A stretch of DNA of 64,000 bases. Origin: Gemmataceae bacterium (GTDB lineage Bacteria; Planctomycetota; Planctomycetia; Gemmatales; Gemmataceae). Numbering within the stretch: position 1 is the first letter of the stretch; each line of letters begins with the position of its first letter. Location of the stretch: assembly GCA_901538445.1 (NCBI GenBank), contig LR594585.1:2011369-2075368 (forward strand), in the 5' to 3' direction. The position numbers were made by a program, and so were the translations under genes. The notes beneath the pieces are model-generated. The model did not search any database. It saw only the letters and a list, made by a program, of their open reading frames with translations, and was not told the DNA's origin. Positions 43,278 through 52,122 of this stretch are shown piece by piece.

Positions 43278-43824
43278 ACTTGCTGTCGTCGCGGAACGGC
43301 ATGCCGAAGGCGCGGAGCAGTTCGCGGGCCTCGTCGTCGTTCTTGGTCGTGGTCACGAAGGTGATGTCCATCCCCTGCGTGAAGGTCACCTTGTCCGGGT
43401 CGATCTCGGGGAACACGAGCTGCTCGGTGAGCCCCATGCTGTAGTTGCCGTTGCCGTCGAAGCTCTTCGGGTTGATGCCGCGGAAGTCGCGGATCCGGGG
43501 GAGCGCGACGTGGATCAGGCGGTCGAGGAACTCGTACATCCGCTTGCCGCGGATGGTGACCCGGCACCCGATCTCGTTGTTCTCGCGGAGCCGGAACCCG
43601 CTGACGGCCATGCGGGCCTTGGTGATCTGCGGGCGCTGCCCGGCGATCTGCCCGAGGTGCTCGGCCGCCTGCTTCATCCGCTCCTTGTCCTGCAGCGCCT
43701 TGCCGACGCCCATGTTCAGGACGATCTTGCTCAGCTTGGGCAGGCTCAGGCGGTTCTCGCGGCCAAACTTCTTGGCGAGCGCGGGGACGATGTCCTTGTT
43801 GTACTGTTCAAGCAGCCGGGCCAT
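43276..43824 (-). CDS. rplE: 50S ribosomal protein L5
   Basis: 182 residues from the ATG at 43824 (MARLLEQYNKDIVPALAKKF); the extra codons upstream do not match the family. KIVLNMGVGKALQDKERMKQ, GCRVTIRGKRMYEFLDRLI and EIDPDKVTFTQGMDITFVTT are standard L5, the 5S rRNA- and P-site tRNA-contacting protein. Normal length. Confidence 0.98.
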   Translation of the reverse strand: MARLLEQYNKDIVPALAKKFGRENRLSLPKLSKIVLNMGVGKALQDKERMKQAAEHLGQIAGQRPQITKARMAVSGFRLRENNEIGCRVTIRGKRMYEFLDRLIHVALPRIRDFRGINPKSFDGNGNYSMGLTEQLVFPEIDPDKVTFTQGMDITFVTTTKNDDEARELLRAFGMPFRDDSK

Positions 43825-43900
43825 GATCGTGTCTCGCTCTGCGCTTGGTCGCACTCGGTGATTCGGTCGCCGGGGCCGCTGCGGCCGCCGGGGCGGGGCG

Positions 43901-44251
43901 TCAGGCCTTCGCGGCGTACTTCGGGTTCGGCTTCGAGAGCATCCGGATGCGGGTCTTGCTCTTCTTGGCGAACAGCTCCTTGGAGCCGTCCGGCAGGTAC
44001 CGCACGCCGAGGCGGGTCGGCTGGTTGGTGGCCGGGTCGATGAGCATCACGTTGGACGCATCGACCGGCATCTCCTTGTCGATGCGTCCGCCCTGCGGGT
44101 TCCGCTTCGACGGCTTCAGGTGGCGGTAGACGCGGTTCACGCCCTTCACCACGACCTGGTTCTTCTCGCGGAGCACGCGGAGGACCGCACCGCGGGTGCC
44201 CTTGTCGGCCCCGGCGATCACTTCCACGACGTCGTCTTTGCGGATATACAT
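43901..44251 (-). CDS. rplX: 50S ribosomal protein L24
   Basis: 116 residues, ATG at 44251. The KOW motif is at the N terminus ([20 protein letters not shown]), then [36 protein letters not shown]24 is an assembly initiator of the 50S subunit. Near-normal length with a basic C terminus. Confidence 0.98.
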   Translation of the reverse strand: MYIRKDDVVEVIAGADKGTRGAVLRVLREKNQVVVKGVNRVYRHLKPSKRNPQGGRIDKEMPVDASNVMLIDPATNQPTRLGVRYLPDGSKELFAKKSKTRIRMLSKPNPKYAAKA

Positions 44252-44345
44252 GATAGTGAGCAGTGGTTAGTGGTCAGTGTGCAGTCAGGCGGCCCGGGTC
44301 GGGAGCGGGGACTCGGCTCTACTGGCCACTGCCCACTCCCCACTT
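44252..44345. repeat. Micro-repeat hairpin in rplX-rplN spacer
   Basis: Left arm GAGCAGTGGTTAGTGGTCAG; right arm CTGGCCACTGCCCACTCCCC followed by ACTTCCCACTC. The arms pair imperfectly because the units have drifted. Confidence 0.85.
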
Positions 44346-44355
44346 CCCACTCGCG

Positions 44356-44721
44356 TCAGACCACCTCGGCCGCGAGGGTCAGGATCTTGTTGAAGCTGGC
44401 CCGCAGTTCGCGGGGCACGGCCCCGAAGATGCGGGTGCCGCGCGGGTTGTTGTCGTTGTCCAGGAGGACCAGCGCGTTGCGGTCGAACCGGACGTAGCTT
44501 CCGTCCTTGCGGCGGGTGGCCACGCGGGTGCGGACCACGACGCCCTTGACCACGTCGCCGGGCTTCACGTCGCCGCCGGGGATGGCCTTCTTCACGCTCG
44601 CCCGGATGACGTCGCCCAGGTAGGCCACGCGGCGCTTGCTGCCGCCGAGCACCTGGATGCACATCACTTCCTTGGCCCCGGTGTTGTCGGCCACGTCCAT
44701 GAAGGTATACATCTGAATCAT
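44356..44721 (-). CDS. rplN: 50S ribosomal protein L14
   Basis: 121 residues from the ATG at 44721 ([20 protein letters not shown]). [35 protein letters not shown] and the terminal [10 protein letters not shown] are characteristic. Normal length. The frame extends upstream through a repeat, which is not part of the protein. Confidence 0.98.
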   Translation of the reverse strand: MIQMYTFMDVADNTGAKEVMCIQVLGGSKRRVAYLGDVIRASVKKAIPGGDVKPGDVVKGVVVRTRVATRRKDGSYVRFDRNALVLLDNDNNPRGTRIFGAVPRELRASFNKILTLAAEVV

Positions 44722-44730
44722 TGCTGCCTC

Positions 44731-44826
44731 GTATTGGGCAGTGGAGAGTGGGGAGCGGACGCTTCGGAACGAGAGGGCGAACCCGCGGCCGCCAATCCGT
44801 CCACTGTCCACTGCCCACTGCCCACT
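44731..44826. repeat. Micro-repeat hairpin in rplN-rpsQ spacer
   Basis: Left arm ATTGGGCAGTGGAGAGTGGG; right arm GTCCACTGTCCACTGCCCAC followed by TGCCCACTTAC, which touches the rpsQ stop codon. Confidence 0.88.
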
Positions 44827-45191
44827 TACTTCTTCTCTTCGGCCTTCGGAGCGGCGGCGGCGTCGGCACCGGCGACCGCGCCCTCGAGGTTGGACAGCGT
44901 CCGGCTCGGGGCCTTCTTGACGATCTTGACGAGGCTCCACCGCTTGAGCTTCGACAGGGGCCGCGACTCGACGATCTCGACGGTGTCGCCGAGGTGGGAG
45001 TCGTTGTTCTCGTCGTGCGCGTAGCACACGGTGCGGCGCTTGACGAACTTGCCGTACCGGGCGTGCCGGACGAGCCGCTCGACCTCGACCCGGCGGGTCT
45101 TGGCCATCTTGTCGCGGGTCACGATCCCCTCGAGGACGCGGCGGCCCGTGGTCTTCTCGGCCGTGGCCGGCGTGGTCGTGGTGTCAGCCAT
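44826..45191 (-). CDS. rpsQ: 30S ribosomal protein S17 with extended ends
   Basis: 121 residues against the usual ~85. Core: [54 protein letters not shown] Thr-rich N-terminal extension and an Ala-rich C-terminal tail ([19 protein letters not shown]) are added. The ATG overlaps the rpmC stop by one base (TAATG), so translation is coupled. Confidence 0.97.
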   Translation of the reverse strand: MADTTTTPATAEKTTGRRVLEGIVTRDKMAKTRRVEVERLVRHARYGKFVKRRTVCYAHDENNDSHLGDTVEIVESRPLSKLKRWSLVKIVKKAPSRTLSNLEGAVAGADAAAAPKAEEKK

Positions 45192-45556
45192 TACTTACCG
45201 CTCCCCTTCTTGCCCGCCGTCGCGGGCACCTTCGCCGCGTGGAACCGCTTGAGCCGCTTCGCCTGCCGGAACGCCTGGCGCTTGCCGGGCACCTCCTCGG
45301 CGACCTTCTTCTCCAGCGCGGCGATCCGCGTGGCGAGCTGGTCGGGCGGCAGGTCCTTGAGCTTGACGAGCTCTCGCTGCCGCTGGATCGTCTTGACCCG
45401 GGCGATGTCGCGCTTCGCCTTGCGGATCTCCGACGGCGTCTCGAGCCGGTCGGTGGCCGACTGGAAGCGGAGCTGGAACAGGTGCTTCTCGCGGTCCCGC
45501 AGGGTGACGCCGAGGTCCTCGTCGCTCATCCCGCGGAGTTCTTTGGTCTTCGCCAT
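45191..45556 (-). CDS. rpmC: 50S ribosomal protein L29 with long C-terminal extension
   Basis: 121 residues from the ATG at 45556, almost twice the usual ~65. The first 66 residues are L29 (ELRGMSDEDLGVTLRDREKH, LFQLRFQSATDRLETPSEIR, RDIARVKTIQRQR). The remaining ~55 (ATRIAALEKKVAEEVPGKRQ, then a basic segment ending AGKKGSGK) are a predicted coiled-coil/basic tail near the tunnel exit. The upstream frame is a repeat. Confidence 0.95.
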   Translation of the reverse strand: MAKTKELRGMSDEDLGVTLRDREKHLFQLRFQSATDRLETPSEIRKAKRDIARVKTIQRQRELVKLKDLPPDQLATRIAALEKKVAEEVPGKRQAFRQAKRLKRFHAAKVPATAGKKGSGK

Positions 45557-45562
45557 CACTTC

Positions 45563-45660
45563 ACCAGTGCGGAATGCGGAGTTCGGAGTGCGGAACCAGA
45601 ACACAGGAGGCCGGCTTTTCGGGTCGAAACTCCGAGTTCCGAACTCCGCACCCCGCAGTT
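45563..45660. repeat. Micro-repeat hairpin in rpmC-rplP spacer
   Basis: Left arm AGTGCGGAATGCGGAGTTCG followed by GAGTGCGGAA; right arm CTCCGAGTTCCGAACTCCGC then ACCCCGCAGTTC. It fills the whole spacer. Confidence 0.9.
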
Positions 45661-45663
45661 CGA

Positions 45664-46122
45664 TCAAACGTTGGGGCGCCGGGTCACGAACCGGCACTTG
45701 AACGGCATCTTGTACGCGACGCGGGCCAGGCAGTCCTTGGCGGCCGCCTCGGGGAGGCCGCCGATCTCGAACAGCACCTGCCCGGCGCGGACGACGGCCG
45801 CCCAGTACTCGGGCTCGCCCTTGCCCTTGCCCATGCGGGTCTCGGCCGGGATCGACGTCACCGGCTTGTGCGGGAAGACGCGGATGTAGTACCGGCCCTC
45901 GCCCGACACGAACCGGGTCATCGTGATGCGGCCGCTCTCGATGCACTCGGCGCTGAGCCACCCGCCCTCGAGGGACTGGAGGCCGTAGTCCCCGTAGGCG
46001 ACGTAGTTGCCGCGCTGCGCGAACCCCTTGATGACGCCGAGGTACTTCTTGCGGGTCGTGCTACCGCGGACGACGCCGCGTTGACTTTTTCTGTACTTGA
46101 CCCGCTTGGGCATCTGTGGCAT
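45664..46122 (-). CDS. rplP: 50S ribosomal protein L16
   Basis: 152 residues from the ATG at 46122, or 149 from the ATG at 46113 (MPKRVKYRK, the usual first residues). Diagnostic: ESGRITMTRFVSGEGRYYIR, FPHKPVTSIPAETRMGKGKG, AAVVRAGQVLFEIGGLPEAA. It binds near the A site and the 5S RNA. Its start overlaps the rpsC 3' end by about 60 nt in another frame, so translational coupling is likely. Confidence 0.97.
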   Translation of the reverse strand: MPQMPKRVKYRKSQRGVVRGSTTRKKYLGVIKGFAQRGNYVAYGDYGLQSLEGGWLSAECIESGRITMTRFVSGEGRYYIRVFPHKPVTSIPAETRMGKGKGEPEYWAAVVRAGQVLFEIGGLPEAAAKDCLARVAYKMPFKCRFVTRRPNV

Positions 46123-46786
46123 CGGCGATGTCCCCCGTCAGATAGTCGCCCTGGTTGACCCAGGTCTTGATTCCAATGTTGCCCTGCGGCGTGGTCGCCT
46201 CGGCGAACCCGTACTCGATCTTGCACCGCAGGGTGGACAGCGGGATGCTGCCCTCCATCCCCTTCTCGCACCGGGCCATTTCGGCCCCGCCCAGGCGGCC
46301 GGACAGCTGGAGCTTCACGCCCCGGGCGCCGCCCTCCATCGCCCGCTGCATGGCCTGCTTCATGGTGCGGCGGAAGCTCGCCCGCCGCTCCAGTTGCTCC
46401 GCGATGTCCTCGGCGATGAGCTGGGCGTCGATCTCCGGGCGGGTCACCTCGACGGTCTTCACCTCGATGTGCCGCCGGGTCAGCTTCTCCAGCGCCTTCG
46501 TCAGCTTGTCGATCTTCTCGCCCTTCTTGCCGATGATCGCCCCGACCCGGCTGCTCGTGACGACGACCGTGACGCGCTCGCGGGTCCGCTCGATCTTGAT
46601 GTCGGCGATGGCCGGCCGCTGCTCCTTGCGGTCCTTCTTGTTCGTCAGGAACTTCTGGATGAACGCGCGGATCTGCACGTCTTCCAGGAGCAGCTCCGAG
46701 TAGTCGGCCTTGGTCGCGTACCAGGTGCTCCGCCAGGGCCGCATGATCCCGGTGCGGAAGCCAGTCGGTCGGACTTTCTGACCCAT
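46061..46786 (-). CDS. rpsC: 30S ribosomal protein S3
   Basis: 241 residues. MGQKVRPTGFRTGIMRPWRS, the KH domain (RVGAIIGKKGEKIDKLTKAL) and the C-terminal domain (GGARGVKLQLSGRLGGAEMA, GNIGIKTWVNQGDY) are standard. The Gln/Lys/Arg-rich tail (QAGQVQKKSTRRRPR) is encoded in the stretch overlapping rplP. S3 forms part of the mRNA entry helicase. Confidence 0.98.
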   Translation of the reverse strand: MGQKVRPTGFRTGIMRPWRSTWYATKADYSELLLEDVQIRAFIQKFLTNKKDRKEQRPAIADIKIERTRERVTVVVTSSRVGAIIGKKGEKIDKLTKALEKLTRRHIEVKTVEVTRPEIDAQLIAEDIAEQLERRASFRRTMKQAMQRAMEGGARGVKLQLSGRLGGAEMARCEKGMEGSIPLSTLRCKIEYGFAEATTPQGNIGIKTWVNQGDYLTGDIADATDAQAGQVQKKSTRRRPR

Positions 46787-46799
46787 GCTTGCGCCTCAC

Positions 46800-46824
46800 T
46801 CCGGTCGCTGACGCTCCCGGCTCG
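46800..46824. repeat. 25-nt exact dispersed repeat, copy 2
   Basis: Identical to 40416-40440 and in the same orientation. It lies in the rpsC-rplV spacer. Confidence 0.9.
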
Positions 46825-46904
46825 TCCAAAGTTCGGTGTGCCGCACTTAAACAACGGGGACCGGCTTCGGCCGCCGGCCCCGCCCCGGTCGCGTTCGGTG
46901 TCCG

Positions 46905-47330
46905 TCAGGCCGTGGCGGGTGCCTCGGCCGGGGCCGGCAGGGCCGGGGCACCGGTCGCCGCAGGAGCCGCATCGGCCGCGCCCTCGTCCGCCGCCTCGGG
47001 CGGGTCGGACAGCGAGACGATGATGTGCGACATCCGGCGGAGGATGCCGAACGCCGTGCCGCGGGCCCGGGGCTGGATCCGCTTGAACGTCGGTGCGCCG
47101 TCGATGCGGCACTCGCTGACGATCAGGCTGTCCGGGTCCGGGTGCTCCTGGTTGTCGGCGTTCCCGTAGGCGCTCTCGACGACCGCCCGCACCAGCTTGG
47201 CCCCGCGGTTCGGGTAGAACCGGAGCAACTGGAGCGCCTCGTCCACGTTCTTGCCGCGGATGAGGTCGGCGAACAGGCGGAGCTTCCGCGGCCCCACGTC
47301 GGCGAATCGGTGCTTGGCTGTGTATCGCAT
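46905..47330 (-). CDS. rplV: 50S ribosomal protein L22 with Ala/Pro-rich tail
   Basis: 141 residues against the usual ~110. Core: HRFADVGPRKLRLFADLIRG, NRGAKLVRAVVESAYGNADN, PTFKRIQPRARGTAFGILRR. The tail after SHIIVSLSD is Ala/Pro-rich (PAATGAPALPAPAEAPATA). L22 lines the nascent-chain exit tunnel. Confidence 0.97.
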   Translation of the reverse strand: MRYTAKHRFADVGPRKLRLFADLIRGKNVDEALQLLRFYPNRGAKLVRAVVESAYGNADNQEHPDPDSLIVSECRIDGAPTFKRIQPRARGTAFGILRRMSHIIVSLSDPPEAADEGAADAAPAATGAPALPAPAEAPATA

Positions 47331-47374
47331 GGTCGTTCAGTGTGTGAGTGGGTGCGCGGCCCGCACCGCCCGCG

Positions 47375-47653
47375 TTACTTACCCGGGGCCGCGGCCTTCT
47401 TGCCGCCCGAGTGGCCCTTGAACGTCCGCGTGAGGGAGAACTCGCCGAGCTTGTGCCCGACCATGTCCTCGGTCACGTACACCTTCAAAAAGCTCTTGCC
47501 GTTGTGGACCAGGAACGTCGAGCCGATGAACGCGGGGATGATGGTGCAGTCCCGCGACCACGTCTTGATCGGTTCCTTGTTCGCGCCCTGCTTCTCGACC
47601 TTCGCCAGGAGGCGGTCGTCGACGTGCGGGCCCTTCTTGAGCGAACGGCTCAT
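47375..47653 (-). CDS. rpsS: 30S ribosomal protein S19
   Basis: 92 residues from the ATG at 47653. [40 protein letters not shown] and [20 protein letters not shown] define S19. Normal length. The frame extends upstream to 47749 without family similarity. Confidence 0.98.
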   Translation of the reverse strand: MSRSLKKGPHVDDRLLAKVEKQGANKEPIKTWSRDCTIIPAFIGSTFLVHNGKSFLKVYVTEDMVGHKLGEFSLTRTFKGHSGGKKAAAPGK

Positions 47654-47794
47654 GCGCTTCTGTCCCGTCTGACCCGATCGCTCGGGCGTCCTGTTGGGGT
47701 CGGCCGCGACCGGCCGCGGCACTGTCCACCTGACCAACGCCCGGCACATTCGCGGCCGGGACTGAGCATGTTATCGGGCGCTCCGCCCGCCGGG

Positions 47795-47882
47795 TAGTTT
47801 CGAGTTCCTGGTTTCGAGTTTAAAGTTGCGAAACCGGCACCGGCTCTCAACGTTAAACCTGGAACGCGAAAGTCGAAACTCC
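47795..47882. repeat. Micro-repeat hairpin in rpsS-rplB spacer
   Basis: Left arm GTTTCGAGTTCCTGGTTTCG followed by AGTTTAAAGTTG; right arm CAACGTTAAACCTGGAACGC then GAAAGTCGAAAC. It lies just after the rplB stop at 47886. Confidence 0.85.
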
Positions 47883-47885
47883 GGG

Positions 47886-48764
47886 TCAAGCCGTGTTCTG
47901 GAACGGACCGGCCGGCCGCCGCCGGACGATCGACTTGCCGCCCGGCTTGCGGAGCTTGCGGGTCTTGCCGCCCTTGGCCGGCACCGACGTCGGGGAGACC
48001 GGGTTGCGGCCGCCCGCGGTCCGGCCCTCGCCGCCGCCCATCGGGTGGTCGGTCGGGTTCATCGAGGTGCCGCGGTTGTGGGGCTTCCGGCCCTTCCACC
48101 GCATGCGCCCGGCCTTGCCGATGCTGATGTTCATGTGCTCGGCGTTCGACACCGAGCCGATCGTGGCCCGGCACTTCACCGGCACCTTGCGGACCTCGCC
48201 GCTGGGCAGCGTGAGCATCGCCCAGTTCTTCTCGCGGGCGCTGACGGTCGCGCTGCACCCGGCGCTGCGGCACATCTGGCCGCCCTTGCCGGGGACCAGT
48301 TCCACGTTGTGGACCGTGGCCCCGCTCGGCACCTTCGACAGCGGCATGCAGTTGCCGACCTTCGGCTCGATCCCGTCGCCGTCGCCCGACATCACCTTGT
48401 CGCCGGCCTTGAGGCCGTCCGGGGCGAGGATGTAGGCCCGGGAGAACTCGTGCTTCTCGTCCCGCGGGTACTCGATCAGGGCGATGCGGGCGCTGCGGTT
48501 CGGGTCGTACTCGATCTGGATGACCGTGGCCTCGACCCCGTCGCGGCGCCGCTTGAAGTCGATCTGGCGGTACCGCTGCTTGTGGCCGCCGCCGCGGAAC
48601 CGCGAGGTCGTGATGCCCTGGTTGTTGCGGCCGCCCTTCTTGGGCTTGGGCTTGAGCAGCGACTTCTCGGGCGCGTTCTTCCGCGGGTTGGTGCAGTCCG
48701 CGAAGTCGGACACCATGCCCGCCCGGCGGCCCGCGGAGGTCGGCTTGTATTGTTTGACGCCCAT
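47886..48764 (-). CDS. rplB: 50S ribosomal protein L2
   Basis: 292 residues, ATG at 48764. [60 protein letters not shown] and [20 protein letters not shown] are universal L2 motifs, including the essential His of the last block. It ends with a short basic tail. Core of the peptidyl-transferase centre. Confidence 0.99.
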   Translation of the reverse strand: MGVKQYKPTSAGRRAGMVSDFADCTNPRKNAPEKSLLKPKPKKGGRNNQGITTSRFRGGGHKQRYRQIDFKRRRDGVEATVIQIEYDPNRSARIALIEYPRDEKHEFSRAYILAPDGLKAGDKVMSGDGDGIEPKVGNCMPLSKVPSGATVHNVELVPGKGGQMCRSAGCSATVSAREKNWAMLTLPSGEVRKVPVKCRATIGSVSNAEHMNISIGKAGRMRWKGRKPHNRGTSMNPTDHPMGGGEGRTAGGRNPVSPTSVPAKGGKTRKLRKPGGKSIVRRRPAGPFQNTA

Positions 48765-48774
48765 AGTGATGCTC

Positions 48775-48888
48775 TCAGCTAACAGCCGTCGGCTTTCAGC
48801 CAGAAAGCCAACAGGAGGAACCGGACTCGAGTGAGCCGCCGCCGAGCTTTCTTCTGGCTGAAAGCTGATGGCTGACGGCTGCTAGCTC
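48775..48888. repeat. Micro-repeat hairpin in rplB-rplW spacer
   Basis: Left arm CAGCTAACAGCCGTCGGCTT followed by TCAGCCAGAAAG; right arm CTTTCTTCTGGCTGAAAGCT then GATGGCTGACGGCTG. Same unit family as the secY-rplO element at 39740, about 9 kb away in the same operon. Confidence 0.9.
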
Positions 48889-48892
48889 CATA

Positions 48893-49258
48893 TCAAAAGA
48901 ACTCGATCTTGTCTTCGGCGTGGAGCGTCACGATCGCCTTCTTCCAGCGGGGCAGCGTGCCCTCGCGCTGGGCGAACCGGCGGGTCTTGCCGTGCCGGTT
49001 CTGGGTGCGGACGCCCTCGACCCGCACGCTGAACAGCTCCTCGATCGCGGCCTTGATCTGCGTCTTGGTCGCGACCGGGTTCACCTGGAACGTGTAGGCG
49101 TTGTACCGGGTGCTCTGGTGGGTGCCCTTCTCGGTCACGAGCGGGCGGATCACCACCTGGTACGGCCGCAGGTCGAGCCCGGCCTCGCCGTGGACGCACG
49201 GCTTCCGCCGCTCCAGCTTGCGGACGTACTTCTTCGGGTGCGGTCGCGACGTTGCCAT
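48893..49258 (-). CDS. rplW: 50S ribosomal protein L23
   Basis: 121 residues from the ATG at 49258. [40 protein letters not shown] and [20 protein letters not shown] mark L23, a tunnel-exit protein and docking site for SRP and trigger factor. A basic N-terminal extension of about 30 residues ([16 protein letters not shown]) precedes the core. Confidence 0.97.
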   Translation of the reverse strand: MATSRPHPKKYVRKLERRKPCVHGEAGLDLRPYQVVIRPLVTEKGTHQSTRYNAYTFQVNPVATKTQIKAAIEELFSVRVEGVRTQNRHGKTRRFAQREGTLPRWKKAIVTLHAEDKIEFF

Positions 49259-49279
49259 CTCTCTGCCCCATCTTCGTTT

Positions 49280-49336
49280 GGTGGCACAGGCCTCGGGCCT
49301 GTGATGCACTCGCACGGGTCACAGCCCCGTGCCACC
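49280..49336. repeat. Hairpin in rplW-rplD spacer, GGTGGCAC family
   Basis: GGTGGCACAGGCCTCGGGCC...  pairs with the arm ending CCCCGTGCCACC, with mismatches. The ends match the 26295-26350 hairpin. Confidence 0.82.
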
Positions 49337-49347
49337 GAACACCCGTG

Positions 49348-50202
49348 TCACGCCTTCGCGGCGGCCTTCTTCTTGCGGGCGGCGAACTGACCGGCCCGGC
49401 CGCGGCGGACGATCCCCTCGGCGGCCGCGGGGGCCGCACCGTTGGTCGCCTTGGGGGGCGGGTTCAGCAGCGCGTCGAGCGCCGCACGGGTCAGCACCAG
49501 CCGCTTCTGCTTCAGCACCGTGTAGCAGTTGAACTCGGCGGCCGGCAGGACCTTCACGCCCTCAATGTTCCGGGCCGACTTGTAGACGTTCTGGTCGAGG
49601 CCCGCGGTGCCGATCAGCACCGTCGTGTCGAGCAGGGTCACGTCCTTCTCGCCGGCGTCGGTCGTCTTCTTCCCGACCTTGATGGCCTTGAGGACGCCGG
49701 TGATTTCCTTCGTCTTCGGGGCGGCGAGCACCAGTTCGTCCACGATCACGGCTTCGTTGTCCAGGAACTTGGACAGGATCGCCATTCGCGTCGCGGCCTT
49801 CACGGCCTTCTTCGGCAGGTGGTACTCGTAGTCGCGGGGCTTCGGCCCCTTCGCCGTACCACCGCCGCGGCGCTTGTTGGTCCGCTTGGTGCCGGCGCGG
49901 GCGTTGCCGGTGCCCTTCTGCCGGAACAGCTTCTTCGTGCTGCCGGCGACCTGGCCGCGGCGGAGCGTGTGGTGCGTGCCGGCCCGCTGGTTGGCGAGGA
50001 ACATCAGCACCGCGTCGTGCATGAGCTGGCGGCTGATCTTCCCGCCGAACGCGGCCGGGTCGATCTCGACCGAACCCTTGCTCGCGCCGGCCTTGTCCAC
50101 GACCGGAACGGCGATCTTGTCCGTCAGTTCGATCAGGCGGGGCCGCGGTGCCGCGACGCCTTCGCCCGAACCGGCAACTTCCGGCGTGGTATTCTCAGCC
50201 AT
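49348..50202 (-). CDS. rplD: 50S ribosomal protein L4 with terminal extensions
   Basis: 284 residues from the ATG at 50202; L4 is usually ~205. Core: [60 protein letters not shown]. An N-terminal extension of about 40 residues and a C-terminal Ala/Lys tail ([14 protein letters not shown]) flank it. In E. coli L4 autoregulates this operon. The gene immediately upstream should be rplC but is not. Confidence 0.97.
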   Translation of the reverse strand: MAENTTPEVAGSGEGVAAPRPRLIELTDKIAVPVVDKAGASKGSVEIDPAAFGGKISRQLMHDAVLMFLANQRAGTHHTLRRGQVAGSTKKLFRQKGTGNARAGTKRTNKRRGGGTAKGPKPRDYEYHLPKKAVKAATRMAILSKFLDNEAVIVDELVLAAPKTKEITGVLKAIKVGKKTTDAGEKDVTLLDTTVLIGTAGLDQNVYKSARNIEGVKVLPAAEFNCYTVLKQKRLVLTRAALDALLNPPPKATNGAAPAAAEGIVRRGRAGQFAARKKKAAAKA

Positions 50203-50546
50203 TGTTCGACCACTCCGCGGGCATTTCGAGTCCCGGGTCCGCCACTTCAAGCCCGACGCGGCCCCGCACCCAGACGCCTGGGCCGTGCGTTCGCTGTCGA
50301 AGGTGGAACCCGAGGCTTAACTCCGATCCTAGGCCCCGCCAACACCGGATTGCCCGGTGGTGCCGCTAAGTTGGCTCGCGTCTTTCGACTCGGGCCGGCG
50401 GCGAAGCGGGGTCGCTTCTGTCACGTTTCCGCTAACGTTCTCGCGACCCGGAAAGGGCACAGTTGTCAGCGGGAGCTACTCTTTCTACTGCGTCGAGTCG
50501 TGCCGTCAACGCGCTCGTCGCATTTTTTTCTCGGCCCGTTGCCGGC
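50203..50546. other. Gap where rplC (L3) is expected; no gene seen
   Basis: 344 nt between rpsJ and rplD. L3 needs over 600 nt, and none of the six frames here shows L3 sequence. No clear hairpin is visible either. The tract TGCGACGAGCGCGTTGACGG near 50500-50520 is unremarkable. rplC must be elsewhere in the genome. Confidence 0.8.
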
Positions 50547-50876
<330 letters not shown>

Positions 50877-50972
50877 ACTCGACTCCTCGTTCGCGTTCCC
50901 GTGTCTGGGAAAGCATCACACTAGGAGCGGCCCCTACGACCGTCAAGGGAACGGTCGCGCGAAATGACGGAC

Positions 50973-51018
50973 GCGCGTCGCCGCGGGAACCCCACCCGGA
51001 TCGCCCGCGGCGACGCGC
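50973..51018. terminator. 15-bp stem-loop after the DUF4394 gene
   Basis: Arms GCGCGTCGCCGCGGG (50973-50987) and CCCGCGGCGACGCGC (51004-51018) are perfect complements with a 16-nt loop. It lies 12 nt past the stop of the leftward DUF4394 gene and before the rpsJ promoter region, so it would isolate the two transcripts. No U tract. Confidence 0.55.
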
Positions 51019-51030
51019 CTGCGCTGCGGC

Positions 51031-52122
51031 TCACACCCCGAAGGCGAGCGGGTCCAGGCTGCTGATCGATCGCGAGAGCCCGAAGAGCCCGCCGGTGCCG
51101 AACAGGCCGCCGCCGAACGTGGTGGTTCCGCCGCCGAACGGCGAGAACGGGCCGAACGGCGAGCCGCCGCCGGTCGGGTTCAAGGTCGTCGGGAACGGGA
51201 GCCCGCCGGTCGTCGGGAACGGCTGCGGCGGGGTGAACGGCGGCACCGCGGGGGGCGCGAGCGGCGTGGTCGTCGGGAACGGGTTGCCCGTCGGGGTCGG
51301 GAACGACGGGGTGGGGACCCCGAGAGCCCCTCGAGCCACCGCCACGTCGAGGACGAGGGCCCCCACCGGTCCAACCTTCCCCACCACCGACACCCGCCCG
51401 GTCGCCAGGTTGATCCGGCCGAACAGCGAGAACGACGTGCCCACCCGTTGCACCGTGACGTACCCGACGTTCAGCGCCGGGTCGATGTCGAACCCGACAC
51501 GGTCCGTCACGTCCAGCCCGAGCGGGCCGACGGTCCGGAACACGCCCGTGTTCGGGACGCCGACGCCGACGGCCAGGGTGTTGGTCGCGTAGTCGATCCC
51601 GAACAACTGGGTGCTGAACGCCAGCGGGACGCTGTTGGTGAACGCGATCCCGGCAAGGTTCGGGGTCCGCCCCGCCAGCGGGTCCCCGGCCCGGTAGCGG
51701 AGCGAACCGCCGATCGAACTGATGGACCCGAACGACGGGTTCACGGCGACGTTGCCGCCCGCGTTGTTCACCACCCGGAGGTTGTTGCGGACCGGGTCGA
51801 AGTCCATGCCCACGCTCGCGCCGATGGCGACCGGCCCGCCGATCTGTGTGGACCGACCGGTCCGCGTGTTGATGAGGTACAGTCGCCCCTGGTCGCTGCG
51901 GCCGTACAGCCCGCCGCCGACGCGAACGTCGATGTCCGTGACCCGCTCGCCCGGGGCGGTGAGGCCGGTGAGTGCGACCGAGCCGAGCGGGACCGCGGGG
52001 TTCGCCGAATCGAACGTGAGGAGCCGCTGCGCGTTCGTGACGCCGTACAGGATTGCGGGAACCTCGCGGGCCTCAAGCGATTCGACCCCGAGCCGGGTGC
52101 GGGTGGCAGTGGTGTGCGACAT
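51031..52122 (-). CDS. DUF4394 domain surface protein
   Basis: 363 residues from the ATG at 52122. The N terminus (RTRLGVESLEAREVPA) carries the LExLExR-type motif seen at the start of many planctomycete exported proteins. Residues about 22-265 match DUF4394, a beta-propeller-like domain (ILYGVTNAQRLLTFDSANPA, VGMDFDPVRNNLRVVNNAGG, PNLAGIAFTNS, LFGIDYATNTLAVG). The C-terminal ~90 residues are a Pro/Thr/Gly/Phe-rich low-complexity tail. Probably surface-exposed; no catalytic residues visible. Confidence 0.92.
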   Translation of the reverse strand: MSHTTATRTRLGVESLEAREVPAILYGVTNAQRLLTFDSANPAVPLGSVALTGLTAPGERVTDIDVRVGGGLYGRSDQGRLYLINTRTGRSTQIGGPVAIGASVGMDFDPVRNNLRVVNNAGGNVAVNPSFGSISSIGGSLRYRAGDPLAGRTPNLAGIAFTNSVPLAFSTQLFGIDYATNTLAVGVGVPNTGVFRTVGPLGLDVTDRVGFDIDPALNVGYVTVQRVGTSFSLFGRINLATGRVSVVGKVGPVGALVLDVAVARGALGVPTPSFPTPTGNPFPTTTPLAPPAVPPFTPPQPFPTTGGLPFPTTLNPTGGGSPFGPFSPFGGGTTTFGGGLFGTGGLFGLSRSISSLDPLAFGV

